From: JAFAGX01 sp035622175
Lineage (GTDB): Bacteria; Acidobacteriota; Terriglobia; Terriglobales; Acidobacteriaceae
NCBI GenBank assembly: GCA_035622175.1
Contig: DASPVV010000255.1
Span: 1 to 33,723, forward strand
Reading direction: 5' to 3'
Length of the DNA stretch: 33,723 nucleotides
Positions 7,871 through 16,167 of this stretch are shown here, piece by piece. The stretch's first letter is position 1. Each line of letters opens with the position of its first letter. Made by a program: the position numbers and the translations under genes. The notes under the pieces were generated by a model that searched no databases, had not been told where the DNA came from, and worked only from the letters and a program-made list of their open reading frames with translations.

Positions 7871-9346
7871 CTACTCGCTTATCGCTTCTAATGCCCTGCG
7901 AAATTCCTCATCGTCCAACGAAACCCCTGGGAAATAAAGTCCAACCAGGCTTCGCTTCCAAACGGCTCCGGTTTTCCGCCGTTCCGCAGGAGTGGTGAAG
8001 TGGTATTCGTAGAGCAAGGCGCGGACAAATTTCGGCGGTCGGTCGGGAAAGGGATTATCGCGCAGCAGCCTCAGTACGGGCCTATCATTCTGCAAGAGTT
8101 TTCCCAATAGACTTATGAACCAGGGATGTTCGTCAGGTGAGGAGAAAGCGGCAAACCACATGAGCCAGTCCAGCCGCAAGTGATAGGGCGCGATCTGCGG
8201 GGGGGTGCGGTTCACGTCGCCGGGTTTGCCGATAAATTCATATTCGCGCCAATGGGTGTTGGGGGTAAGCACCGCTTCCTCGGTTCCTTCGACAATCACT
8301 TCATAGCGCGGCCGAGTGATGCTACCGAAGGCACCGTAAGTATTGACCAGGTGCAGCGGTTCAAAGGAAGCGTTCATCTCCTGTCGCGATGACAGCATGT
8401 TGGTGACGGGATAAAGGCTCAGGGCTGCGACACCCACGCCAAGGGTGAGGATGGTAATCGAGCGCAATCGCCCGGGGATCGCCAATGTCACAGGCTGAAT
8501 CGGAAGCACATGCTTCCACCAAGCATCCCCGATGGTGCTAAGGGCTAAGACCATGGTCAGAAACCCGAGGAAAGCAAAATTGCCGCTGGCAAAAAGCCAG
8601 CCGTGAAAGAACAAAGTAATCAGCCCGGCAATCGCGCTGATGGGCAGGGGTGCGAAATAAGCGAACGGAACCACAAGTTCGGCGAAATGGTTAAACAGCA
8701 CCCCAAACTTATGGATCCACCCCGGCAGCCAATGGAAATACCAGCTCAACGGATTGGGCATGGGCTGAGTTTCGTAGTGGTACTTGAGGCAGGTTAAGTC
8801 GCGCCAGCAAGGGTCACCGCGTAGCTTGATCAGACCGGCGCCGAACATAAGCCGGAAAAGCAGCCACTGGTACAGCAAGATGACTAGGAAAGGCGGCGTA
8901 GTTTTGCGGCACCCGAGAAAGATAGCCAGAAATCCGGCTTCGAGCAGTAAGGTCTCCCAACCGAAGCCGTAAAATGTCTGCCCTACATTGACGAATGAAA
9001 GGTAGATGACCCAAAGCCCACTCCAGGTGGACGCCGAGACCCAGTTGCCAAATCTCTCGGAGAATCCAGAAAGGGCGAAGAGCGAAAGCGCCAAGCCGGT
9101 CCACCCGAATAAGTCGAAGGCGAAGTCCTTGGGTAGCCAGAAAAAAACGCTGGGAGACTCGAGGAAACTCACTGCTTTGACAAATCGCGGGACCGGCAAG
9201 AGCCCGTGCTCCCCCAACAGCGGCTTGAACTGGTGTACGACCGCTATAAAAGCTAGGCAGTAAACGAGCGCCAAGCCTCGCTGCAGGACGAGCCTGGTGA
9301 GCCAGTAGCCGTCTCCTCCGCCAACCAGCTTCTTGACTATATTCAT
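7871..9346 (-). CDS. Lipase maturation factor (LMF1-like) family membrane protein
   Basis: The 491-residue product resembles the lipase maturation factor family. Hallmarks are the opening GYWLTRLVLQRGLALVY, GEHGLLPVPRF, the RLMFGAGLIKLRGDPCWRDL block with the PMPNPLSWYFH segment, FNHFAELVVPF, and the late APYHLRLDWLMWFA stretch. Several transmembrane helices fill residues 20-330, followed by a soluble C-terminal region of about 160 residues. In animals LMF1 helps lipoprotein lipase fold in the ER; bacterial members are widespread but their role is not established. No lipase gene adjoins it; the nearest esterase-like gene is the truncated SGNH fragment at 9691-10014. The ATG at 9346 has an AGGA site 6 nt upstream. 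Confidence 0.9.
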   Translation of the reverse strand: MNIVKKLVGGGDGYWLTRLVLQRGLALVYCLAFIAVVHQFKPLLGEHGLLPVPRFVKAVSFLESPSVFFWLPKDFAFDLFGWTGLALSLFALSGFSERFGNWVSASTWSGLWVIYLSFVNVGQTFYGFGWETLLLEAGFLAIFLGCRKTTPPFLVILLYQWLLFRLMFGAGLIKLRGDPCWRDLTCLKYHYETQPMPNPLSWYFHWLPGWIHKFGVLFNHFAELVVPFAYFAPLPISAIAGLITLFFHGWLFASGNFAFLGFLTMVLALSTIGDAWWKHVLPIQPVTLAIPGRLRSITILTLGVGVAALSLYPVTNMLSSRQEMNASFEPLHLVNTYGAFGSITRPRYEVIVEGTEEAVLTPNTHWREYEFIGKPGDVNRTPPQIAPYHLRLDWLMWFAAFSSPDEHPWFISLLGKLLQNDRPVLRLLRDNPFPDRPPKFVRALLYEYHFTTPAERRKTGAVWKRSLVGLYFPGVSLDDEEFRRALEAISE

Positions 9347-9690
9347 GGCATCCTAAGCTTGAACTGCCAACAGTCTTCAAACATCGATTCTAAGAAAGCG
9401 ATCTCGGGCCGAACTCCGCGAACTCGCGAAATGGATCACATCTCCGGATCATCCGGACTGCACCTGCAACCGCGTGGAATGGTGAGGTCCCGTTACCGCA
9501 AATCCGCGGTGCGTGTACTTTCTTGATTGCATCTCGGCCGCCGCCGTCACGAGTGCAGTCAGGTGCAAAAGCAAGCTAGGTCCCCATCGACAACTATATG
9601 CACAACTTCTGATTCCAATCGCCCCTTGCCCTCCCAACGAGCGTTGGCTGCAGCAGGTGTCGTCAGCCCAGACAGTCCGTCAAAGATCTT
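9347..9690. other. Intergenic region downstream of the truncated SGNH gene
   Basis: This stretch contains no protein-like frame. It has a perfect hairpin TCCGGA-TCA-TCCGGA at 9443-9457 and an inverted repeat CCAACG-AG-CGTTGG near 9636-9649. If the SGNH gene was once full length, its missing 3' part should lie here, but no homologous motif (GxND or DxxH) can be found in any minus-strand frame. Confidence 0.5.
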
Positions 9691-10014
9691 TCACCGGCAT
9701 GAATCCTCTAAGCGTACCCGAACGAGCTGGCTACCGGCAGAATAGCTACAGATGCCGCCGTCAAGCATGGTGCTGGTGGTCTCGCCGGGGCAGAATCTCG
9801 CGAGCACAAGTCCGGGGATGCATGTGTGGAACGCTTTGTAGAGGTCGTCCACGTAGCCCTGGTTGGTGGGACGATCGCCGCTCGCCGTGGGCTGGACTCC
9901 GACGGCAAGGGAGTCTCCGAGGACGAGATAGTATGCGGAATGGGCAGCGGCATAAGTGGCGGTTGAGCCGCAGAGGATAAGCAGAAGCGAAAGCCGGAGC
10001 AAAGAGGTTCGCAT
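9691..10014 (-). pseudogene. Truncated secreted SGNH/GDSL hydrolase
   Basis: The frame has 107 codons with a good GAGGAGG ribosome site 6 nt before the ATG at 10014 and a signal peptide (residues 1-24). It then shows SGNH block I, YYLVLGDSLAVGVQP, with candidate nucleophile S35, and the downstream CPGETTSTMLDGG segment seen in this family. Homology stops after GSQL near residue 97, and a stop follows ten unrelated residues later. Full-length relatives have 200 or more residues including the block III Asn and the block V Asp/His, all absent here. One residue also seems lost before CPGET, where relatives usually read GCPGET. It is most likely a decayed remnant. Confidence 0.75.
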
Positions 10015-10426
10015 AGCTTGCCTCCTCAGGCGCAGCAGTGTATCCCAGAAAAGAATTGATGGAAGCCCGATTCCAGAGCGTGCAGGAAGGTTGAAGGCCT
10101 GTGGAAATCCTGGAAACTGAGACCAGCAGAGAAGCCAGGGCTGGAAGCCAAGAAAACTCTTTCTTTTTTCGGTCGAAAGGGAAGAATATTTTGATCTCGC
10201 GAAGGTACAGGACGCGAACGATTGCCGTCGATGCCGCGACCAGAACGGCACCGAGCCGTGGGCTTGCGGCGATTGTGACTGCACGCAAAAACTGGAACAA
10301 GAGCTGCAGCAAGCCGGGCGACGCTTCCTCGCATCTCTGCGTGGTACGCGGCCCAGCTCTCGGACGCAAGAAGACTGACCTGTTCTTCGGGTAGAATTCC
10401 TTCCGACATTTCCACCGGAGAGAATC
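10015..10426. other. Divergent intergenic region between the SGNH remnant and the amidohydrolase gene
   Basis: Near the right end, TAGAAT at 10392-10397 could be the -10 box for the amidohydrolase gene, about 30 nt before its ATG; no good -35 is visible. A minus-strand frame in 10150-10369 encodes hydrophobic stretches but has no start signal or known motif and is not called. Confidence 0.4.
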
Positions 10427-11869
10427 ATGCGCAGATTTTTCGTCAGCATCTTCCTACTCACATCGGTTTCGGCGGCTCAGACCCTATCGTCTCAGGTGCT
10501 CCCATTCGTCAAAATTGAACCCGGTGTGATCGCGCTGACACACATTCGTGTTATTGACGGCACCGGCGCGGCAGCGAGTGAAGATCAAACCATCATTTTG
10601 AACAAAACGAAGATAGCGACGGTGGGCACCGCGTCTACCGTCAACCTGCCGAAAGATGCGCAGGTTCTGGACCTGCACGGTTACACCGTAATCCCCGGCC
10701 TCGTCGGAATGCACGACCACATGTTCTATCCAGTCGGACACGGCATGTTCGGGGAAATGGCATTCAGCTTTCCTCGTCTTTATCTGGCTGGCGGGGTTAC
10801 TACGATTCGCACAACCGGCTCGCTCGAACCTTACACTGATCTCGAGATCAAGAAGAAGATTGATTCCGGGGAAATGCCAGGCCCCCACATGCACGTCACC
10901 GGACCTTATCTTGAAGGGGCGGGTTCATGGGCTGTTCAGATGCATCAGCTTACCGGTCCCGAAGATGCCGCGAAAACCGTCAATTACTGGCTGGATGAAG
11001 GCGTAGACAATTTCAAGGCCTACATGTTTATCACGCCGGAAGAGCTTTCCGCCGCTGTTGCCGCTGCCCACAAACGCAGCGCGAAAGTTACCGGACACCT
11101 ATGCTCCATCGGCTTCCGCCAGGCAGCGGACCTGGGCATCGACGATCTCGAACACGGGCTGTTCGTAGATACCGAGTTTTTCCCTTGGAAAAAGCCGAAT
11201 GAGTGCGCCGACACGCCGAAAGATCCGGCATTTATGGCAACCCTCGATGTGAACTCGGGGCCGCTGCACGACATGATTCTGTATCTCGTGCAGAAACACG
11301 TCGCAGTCACCTCGACCCTGCCAGTCTTCGAAATGGGTACATTTACGGGGCGCCCCACTATTCAGCAGCGGGTTCTTGATGCTCTGACGCCTGAAGCTCG
11401 CAGCGCGCTGCTGCAAAATAGAGTTCGTTCCAGCGATAGCAGCGCCATTCGCAAACAGTTCGGCACTGAAATCTCGCCCTGGCCGGCGGCTTTCAAAAAG
11501 GAATTGGAATTCGAGTATGCCTTCGCCAAAGCGGGCGGTCTTCTGCTGGCTGGTGAAGACCCGACCGGCATGGGCGGAGTCCTGGCCGGATTTGGCGACC
11601 AGCGCGAGATCGAGCTGCTGGTAGAAGCCGGCTTCACGCCGATTGAAGCCATTCACATTGCCACCTCGAACGGCGCTCAGTTCCTGGGAGAACTCGATCC
11701 CATCGGCACCATCGCTCCGGGGAAGCAAGCCGACCTCGTCGTGATCAAGGGCGATCCCTCCCAGAAGATTGAAGATATCGAAAACGTAGAGACGGTTTTC
11801 AAAGATGGCGTGGGCTACGATTCCGCCAAACTGATCGAGTCAGTCCGCGGCACAGTCGGGAGCCGCTAA
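10427..11869 (+). CDS. Secreted amidohydrolase-superfamily metal-dependent hydrolase
   Basis: This 480-residue protein has a signal peptide (residues 1-17) and an amidohydrolase fold: a small beta domain at each end (AAASEDQTIILNKTKIATVG; PIGTIAPGKQADLVVIKGDP) around a TIM barrel. Metal ligands are visible: H96 and H98 in GMHDHMF, probable bridging K197 in DNFKAYM, H224 in TGHLC, H243 in DDLEHGLF, and D378 in LAGEDPTG. It is close to the imidazolonepropionase/prolidase-like secreted hydrolases common in Acidobacteriota, so a dipeptide or cyclic amide substrate is plausible, but the substrate is unknown. The ATG at 10427 has a GGAGAG site at good spacing. It stands alone, in the same direction as the permease gene that follows. 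Confidence 0.9.
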   Translation: MRRFFVSIFLLTSVSAAQTLSSQVLPFVKIEPGVIALTHIRVIDGTGAAASEDQTIILNKTKIATVGTASTVNLPKDAQVLDLHGYTVIPGLVGMHDHMFYPVGHGMFGEMAFSFPRLYLAGGVTTIRTTGSLEPYTDLEIKKKIDSGEMPGPHMHVTGPYLEGAGSWAVQMHQLTGPEDAAKTVNYWLDEGVDNFKAYMFITPEELSAAVAAAHKRSAKVTGHLCSIGFRQAADLGIDDLEHGLFVDTEFFPWKKPNECADTPKDPAFMATLDVNSGPLHDMILYLVQKHVAVTSTLPVFEMGTFTGRPTIQQRVLDALTPEARSALLQNRVRSSDSSAIRKQFGTEISPWPAAFKKELEFEYAFAKAGGLLLAGEDPTGMGGVLAGFGDQREIELLVEAGFTPIEAIHIATSNGAQFLGELDPIGTIAPGKQADLVVIKGDPSQKIEDIENVETVFKDGVGYDSAKLIESVRGTVGSR

Positions 11870-12040
11870 GTGTTGGTTCTCGGCTCGGCATCCCCTCATC
11901 ATTGTTCTGGCCTGGCTATTGCGCGTCACCACGATTTGGCTCCATGCAGTCGAATCGCAGCAGTGGTTTGTCGGAACGGCCCTTGTCTCCCGAAACAACC
12001 GTCGATCCTCCTAAAAATGGTCCTGCTCTGTGGCAGACGT

Positions 12041-12076
12041 TGTTCGGTTTCGGACAGTGATGTTCGGTCCCGCACA
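12041..12076 (+). promoter_or_regulatory. Tandem upstream activator site (two 16-mers, 20-bp period)
   Basis: TGTTCGGTTTCGGACA at 12041-12056 is followed exactly 20 bp later by TGTTCGGTCCCGCACA at 12061-12076; 13 of 16 positions agree. The first copy is itself an imperfect inverted repeat (TGTTCG/CGGACA with one G-T pair). Two half-symmetric boxes on the same DNA face, about 100-130 bp before the predicted start, is how bacterial enhancer-binding proteins bind. The regulator is not encoded in this window. Confidence 0.55.
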
Positions 12077-12146
12077 AAAGCCGAGTCCGAAGGAATCGCC
12101 TTATGAGCGTATCTCTCTCGAAATAATCCTCTTATCGTCCAGCAGT

Positions 12147-12163
12147 TTGGCAGGGAAGGTGCG
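12147..12163 (+). promoter_or_regulatory. Sigma-54 (-24/-12) promoter of the ADOP permease
   Basis: TTGGCAGGGAAGGTGCG matches the sigma-54 consensus (TTGGCACG, then TTGC): GG at 12149-12150 and GC at 12161-12162 have the required spacing. Transcription would begin near 12174, leaving a leader of about 21 nt that contains the GGAGG ribosome site and the ATG at 12195. Confidence 0.6.
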
Positions 12164-12194
12164 TTGTAAAAAACAGGATCGCGGGGAGGCCGCT

Positions 12195-14741
12195 ATGAGG
12201 ATCTTGGTCCAGGATCTGCGTTACGCCGTGCGGCAGTTGCGCAAGTCGCCGGGATTCACGTTGACCGCGGTGATGACGCTGGCGCTCGGGATCGGTGCCA
12301 ACACCGCGATCTTCACGTTGGTGCACGGCATCTTGCTGCGCTCGCTTCCTGTGGCCGATCCGGCGCGGCTCTATCGCATCGGCGACACCGACGATTGCTG
12401 TGTCGAGGGCGGTTTTGTCAGCGACAATGGCGATTTCGATATCTTCTCTTATGATCTTTACCGGCAACTCAAGAACGCCGCGCCGGAGTTCGAGCAGCTG
12501 GCCGCCATTCAGGCCGGTCAGCGTGGCTTCAGCGTGCGCCGCGGGAATGCCCTGGGGAAGACGCTGAACGGCGAATTCGTCTCCGGCAACTACTTCTCCA
12601 CGCTGGGCGTAGGGGTATTCTTAGGGCGGGGGCTGGCCGACTCCGACGACACTCCGTCGTCTGCTGCCGTAACGGTGTTGAGCTACCGGGCTTGGCAGAC
12701 AGAGTTTGCCGCCGATCCCTTGCTGGTCGGGTCCACGATTTCCATTCAGGCACGGCCGTTCACCGTCATCGGCATCGCCCCCGCCGGTTTCTTTGGAGAC
12801 CGAGTAACGGATACCCCACCCGATCTGTGGATGCCGCTCACGAGCGAGCCCTACGTCCGTGGGACAAACTCGATCCTGCATCACGCCGAGGAGAACTGGC
12901 TTTATGCCTTGGGCAGGGTTCGTCCGGGAACGAACGTCGGCGCAGTGCAGGCCAAGCTCTCGGCAGAGCTCCGTCAGTGGCTGGCGACGCTCTCCATCTA
13001 TACCGACAATGGGGGCGCTGCTGAGATAGCTAAGCAACATGTGATGATCGTGCCGGGCGGTAGAGGTATCCAGAACCTGCAACAGGAAGCAGGCGAGGGC
13101 TTGAAAATGTTGATGATCCTTTCCGCCATCGTGCTGCTCATTGCCTGCGCCAACATTGCCAATCTGTTGCTAGCTCGCGCCACTGCCCGACGTGCGGATC
13201 TGGTGCTGCGCACAGCTCTGGGGGCAGGGACTCGCCAGCTCCTCCGCCAGATTCTTACTGAGACCATATTGTTGAGCTCTATCGGCGGCCTGGCTGGATT
13301 GGCCGTTGCCTACGAGGGTTCGCGTGTGATCCTGGTTCTTGCTTTTCCTAACGCAACGAACATACCGATTGCTGCGAGTCCCTCGCTCGCCGTGCTTGGA
13401 TTCGCGTTTCTGGTCTCGCTGCTAACCGGGGTTCTCCTCGCTACGGCTCCGGCTTGGTTGTCGTCTCGCACCGAGCCTGCCGAGGTGCTGCGTACGAACC
13501 GCTCAACCCGCGACCGCTCTTCGCTGCCACAGAGGGCGTTGGTCGTCTTTCAGGCGGCCTTGTCGCTGGTCTTACTGGCTGCGGCCATGCTGATGACCAA
13601 GTCTCTCATGAACCTTCAGAATCAAAATTTCGGTGTTGCTACCTCCCACCGCTACGTGCTCCACGTCGACCCGGAAGGGGCCGCATATACGGTCGAACGG
13701 CTGCCCGGACTCTACCGCCAGATCGAAGATCGCTTTTCCGCGCTACCCGGCATTGACGGTGTGGGCATGGCGCTTTACAGCCCGCTTGAAGGCGACAACT
13801 GGGGCGAATGCGTCATCCAGCAGGGGCATCCCGCCCCCCGTCCGGGTGACAAGTGTGGCTCGACATGGGATCGAGTGAGCCCTCATTTTCTCGACGCCAT
13901 CGGTGTGCCGATCTTGCGCGGCCGTGGATTCACTGAGCAAGACAGCGCCACCTCGCAGGCGGTTGCCTTGGTTAACCAGACTTTCGTTAAACGCTTTTTC
14001 CCCAACGAAGATCCGGTGGGTAAACACTTCGGCATCGACCGGCCGCAGTACTCGGGCAGTTATGAGATCGTGGGCGTTTTCGCCGATTTCAAGATGAATA
14101 GCCCGCGCAGTCCAGTGCGCCCGGTGTTCCTGCGGCCGCTCGCCCAGCGCTTCATGGGCTATCAGGAACCGGAGATGATGACCACTGAGACCCAATCCAT
14201 GTTCATCAACTCTGTACTTCTCAACTTCCGTGTGCCACCGCAAAATATGGAGACATTGATTCGCCGCACCCTGGCGGACATTGACCCCAATCTGACGGTG
14301 GTTGATTTTCGGTCCCTCAATGCTCAGGTAGTCGGCAACTTTAACGAGGAGCGCATCATCGCACGGCTTACAAGTCTGTTCGGCGTCCTGGCTCTCATCC
14401 TGGCGTCGGTGGGACTCTATGGGGTGACGTCCTACCTCGTGGCCCTGCGCTCCAGCGAAATCGGCGTCCGCATGGCACTGGGGGCCACACAATCGAGCGT
14501 GTTGGCGATGGTGTTGCGCGGCGCTCTGTGGCAACTTTTGATAGGTGTTGGGCTGGGGATTCCGGCGGCGCTATTGGCCGGACATCTGATGGCCAGCCAG
14601 CTCTATGGTGTTGGCGGTTATGACGCGCTGGCACTGACGACGGCCACCTTGGTGCTCGCGCTTTGTGCCACTGCAGCCGGCTTTCTCCCGGCGCGGCGTG
14701 CTGCCTCCATTGATCCCATGGAGGCCCTCCGCATGGAGTAG
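12195..14741 (+). CDS. ADOP-type duplicated orphan ABC permease (MacB/FtsX family)
   Basis: This 848-residue inner-membrane protein has two MacB-like periplasmic domains and two FtsX domains in tandem. Its start, LRYAVRQLRKSPGFTLTAVMTLALGIGANTA (about residues 9-40), and its end, PARRAASIDPMEALRME, are signatures of the acidobacterial duplicated orphan permeases. Helices follow near residues 20-42, 305-327, 400-420 and 446-470, and the last three lie between about 730 and 840. No ABC ATPase or membrane-fusion gene adjoins it, in keeping with 'orphan'. Relatives are presumed to act in efflux or envelope stress, but the substrate is unknown. The ATG at 12195 was chosen because GGAGG lies 5 nt before it and the sigma-54 promoter lies upstream; the open frame back to 12030 would include that promoter. 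Confidence 0.93.
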   Translation: MRILVQDLRYAVRQLRKSPGFTLTAVMTLALGIGANTAIFTLVHGILLRSLPVADPARLYRIGDTDDCCVEGGFVSDNGDFDIFSYDLYRQLKNAAPEFEQLAAIQAGQRGFSVRRGNALGKTLNGEFVSGNYFSTLGVGVFLGRGLADSDDTPSSAAVTVLSYRAWQTEFAADPLLVGSTISIQARPFTVIGIAPAGFFGDRVTDTPPDLWMPLTSEPYVRGTNSILHHAEENWLYALGRVRPGTNVGAVQAKLSAELRQWLATLSIYTDNGGAAEIAKQHVMIVPGGRGIQNLQQEAGEGLKMLMILSAIVLLIACANIANLLLARATARRADLVLRTALGAGTRQLLRQILTETILLSSIGGLAGLAVAYEGSRVILVLAFPNATNIPIAASPSLAVLGFAFLVSLLTGVLLATAPAWLSSRTEPAEVLRTNRSTRDRSSLPQRALVVFQAALSLVLLAAAMLMTKSLMNLQNQNFGVATSHRYVLHVDPEGAAYTVERLPGLYRQIEDRFSALPGIDGVGMALYSPLEGDNWGECVIQQGHPAPRPGDKCGSTWDRVSPHFLDAIGVPILRGRGFTEQDSATSQAVALVNQTFVKRFFPNEDPVGKHFGIDRPQYSGSYEIVGVFADFKMNSPRSPVRPVFLRPLAQRFMGYQEPEMMTTETQSMFINSVLLNFRVPPQNMETLIRRTLADIDPNLTVVDFRSLNAQVVGNFNEERIIARLTSLFGVLALILASVGLYGVTSYLVALRSSEIGVRMALGATQSSVLAMVLRGALWQLLIGVGLGIPAALLAGHLMASQLYGVGGYDALALTTATLVLALCATAAGFLPARRAASIDPMEALRME

Positions 14742-14847
14742 TCGACGATTCTGAGCTTCTGCAGGAAGGACTGTTTGCAGGTTGAAAGCCCGAGGCTTTG
14801 CCGCTGGTGCCCGAGCTTAAGAACAATATCCTCTCAGGATTGCGGTT

Positions 14848-15711
14848 CTATTTCCCCCTCTCGCGGATCGCCTTTTCGGTCTCGATTGCCTGCTGTCGAA
14901 CCCGATCCGGATTGTCGGGAAGCTCTCGCTCGTAGGGCAGAATTGCGGCAATATCCTCAGGTTGCCCGACCAAATAAAGAGCCCGCAGTGCTTCCCAGAC
15001 CTGCGCGGTGCCAGGGCTCACCGTCGCAATGAGAGCACCGGCCTCAAGCGGCGCGCCGATTTGTGGAGAGATCTCACGCAAACGTCCGCTGATAGGAGAA
15101 CGAACCTCGATTCTGTTACCTTCACCGCTTTCCAGTTTCGCCACCGTACCGCCCTCCCGGACAGCAGTGCCTGCCTGAGCGGCATCGATCATGGTTCCTG
15201 GCAGCGGCGACACGACTCGGGCGGGCTCGAGCAGTTCGACAAGTTGAGGCCTTCCTCGGGCGTCTCCAAATCGCACCAGCGACAATGCGGCGTTGCCGCG
15301 GACGTTGAGGGAGGGGTCATTCAGCATGCTTTGCAGTGCCCCATGGAAATCTGAGACGGTACTGTCTTGGCCCATCACCCAGGCGTCCGTATTGCGGACC
15401 TCCTCCACTTGATAAGAAGCGAGGCGTGGGAGTTCGCCGTACCAACGGGTGACTGTCGGGTCGTGTTGGTTCATGCGTTCGCCAATTTGTACGAGAGCAT
15501 GTTGGATGTGCCGGGGATGTTTGTCGTCGCGCAGATAGCTGGCGATCTGTCGGTCGGAAAGCGGACGGCCAAACCAAGTATTCCACCAGAACAGGAATGG
15601 CATCAGCACGATCAACCAGCCGGTCAAAAGAAAGACGAGCCGGTGGCGCATCGGCATTCGCGGACGTAGGTTGCGCTCACCTTCAGTGGCGGGATGTGCC
15701 ATGGAAGCCAT
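14848..15711 (-). CDS. Membrane-anchored HEAT-repeat protein with an embedded biotinyl/lipoyl-like domain
   Basis: The 287-residue product has one transmembrane helix (about 24-46, LVFLLTGWLIVLMPFLFWW), then helical HEAT-like repeats (about 52-163; SDRQIASYLRDD, NDPSLNVRGNAALSLVRFGD). A beta-rich segment of about 65 residues (167-232) resembles the half-barrels of biotinyl/lipoyl or HlyD hairpin domains: SPLPGTMIDAAQAGTAVREG, then RSPISGRLREISPQIGAPL. The helical repeat resumes to the C-terminus. No lysine sits at the lipoylation turn, so the fold is probably structural. The function is unknown; a scaffold or adaptor role at the membrane is possible. Starts at 15711 and 15702 are both possible and neither has a Shine-Dalgarno; an extended -10 box lies 18 nt before 15711. 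Confidence 0.75.
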   Translation of the reverse strand: MASMAHPATEGERNLRPRMPMRHRLVFLLTGWLIVLMPFLFWWNTWFGRPLSDRQIASYLRDDKHPRHIQHALVQIGERMNQHDPTVTRWYGELPRLASYQVEEVRNTDAWVMGQDSTVSDFHGALQSMLNDPSLNVRGNAALSLVRFGDARGRPQLVELLEPARVVSPLPGTMIDAAQAGTAVREGGTVAKLESGEGNRIEVRSPISGRLREISPQIGAPLEAGALIATVSPGTAQVWEALRALYLVGQPEDIAAILPYERELPDNPDRVRQQAIETEKAIRERGK

Positions 15712-16167
15712 GAAGAAAGCCCAGTTCGGACTATAGCAGAAATCGGGCACGAGACTCTGGAATGTCAGTCGTGGTTGCAGTTTGAAATCCACTGGGGTAG
15801 CACCAAAATTCGGTTTGCGCGGAACTGTGGGCATGGCAAAAAGTTTGTTCGGCGGTTGGCGATGATGTAGCAATGTCGCTCGATAAAACCAGCCCACCAA
15901 GGACAAACTTGTGCGGAAAGGCAACTGCGGAGTTGTCAGCAGATGAAACTATGGTGACCTTTCCCCTGATTACCGGCGCGAATCGATGGCTCTTAACGTG
16001 ACCACCGTACCCTACGCAAGTACCGGCACAAATCGGCCATTGTCGCACCGCTTCGAACCCGGTAGTGTGGACGATCAAAGCCCGTCACTAGACTTAGAGT
16101 TTATGCGAGTACGGAGGTCGAGACGGGCAAGGATCGTCCGACGGTATTGCCGTCACAGAGGACACCA
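15712..16167. other. Divergent intergenic region between the HEAT-repeat gene and the small secreted protein gene
   Basis: No gene is supported. Two copies of a 15-mer, TACCGGCGCGAATCG at 15971-15985 and TACCGGCACAAATCG at 16021-16035, share 13 of 15 bases and are spaced exactly 50 bp apart. A perfect hairpin GACGG-TATTG-CCGTC at 16140-16154 lies immediately before the AGAGGA ribosome site of the secreted protein gene and could modulate its translation. Confidence 0.45.
15730..15738 (-). promoter_or_regulatory. Extended -10 promoter TGCTATAGT ahead of the HEAT-repeat gene
   Basis: On the minus strand TGCTATAGT is a near-perfect extended -10 element. The predicted start near 15723 leaves a leader of about 12 nt before the ATG at 15711 with no Shine-Dalgarno. 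The layout resembles the ferredoxin promoter at 1977-1985. Confidence 0.4.

Larger units (their letters stand above)
11870..12194 (+). other. Regulatory intergenic region upstream of the ADOP permease
   Basis: No gene is supported here. The stretch holds a tandem activator-like site at 12041-12076, a sigma-54 promoter at 12147-12163 and a GGGGAGG ribosome site at 12183-12189, in the order expected for an enhancer-dependent promoter. The sites are described separately. Confidence 0.6.

Noticed and set aside
9636..9649. AACGAGCGTTGGCT occurs here and near 2364
   Set aside because: A shared 14-mer around a small palindrome, without further similarity in the flanks, is probably chance.
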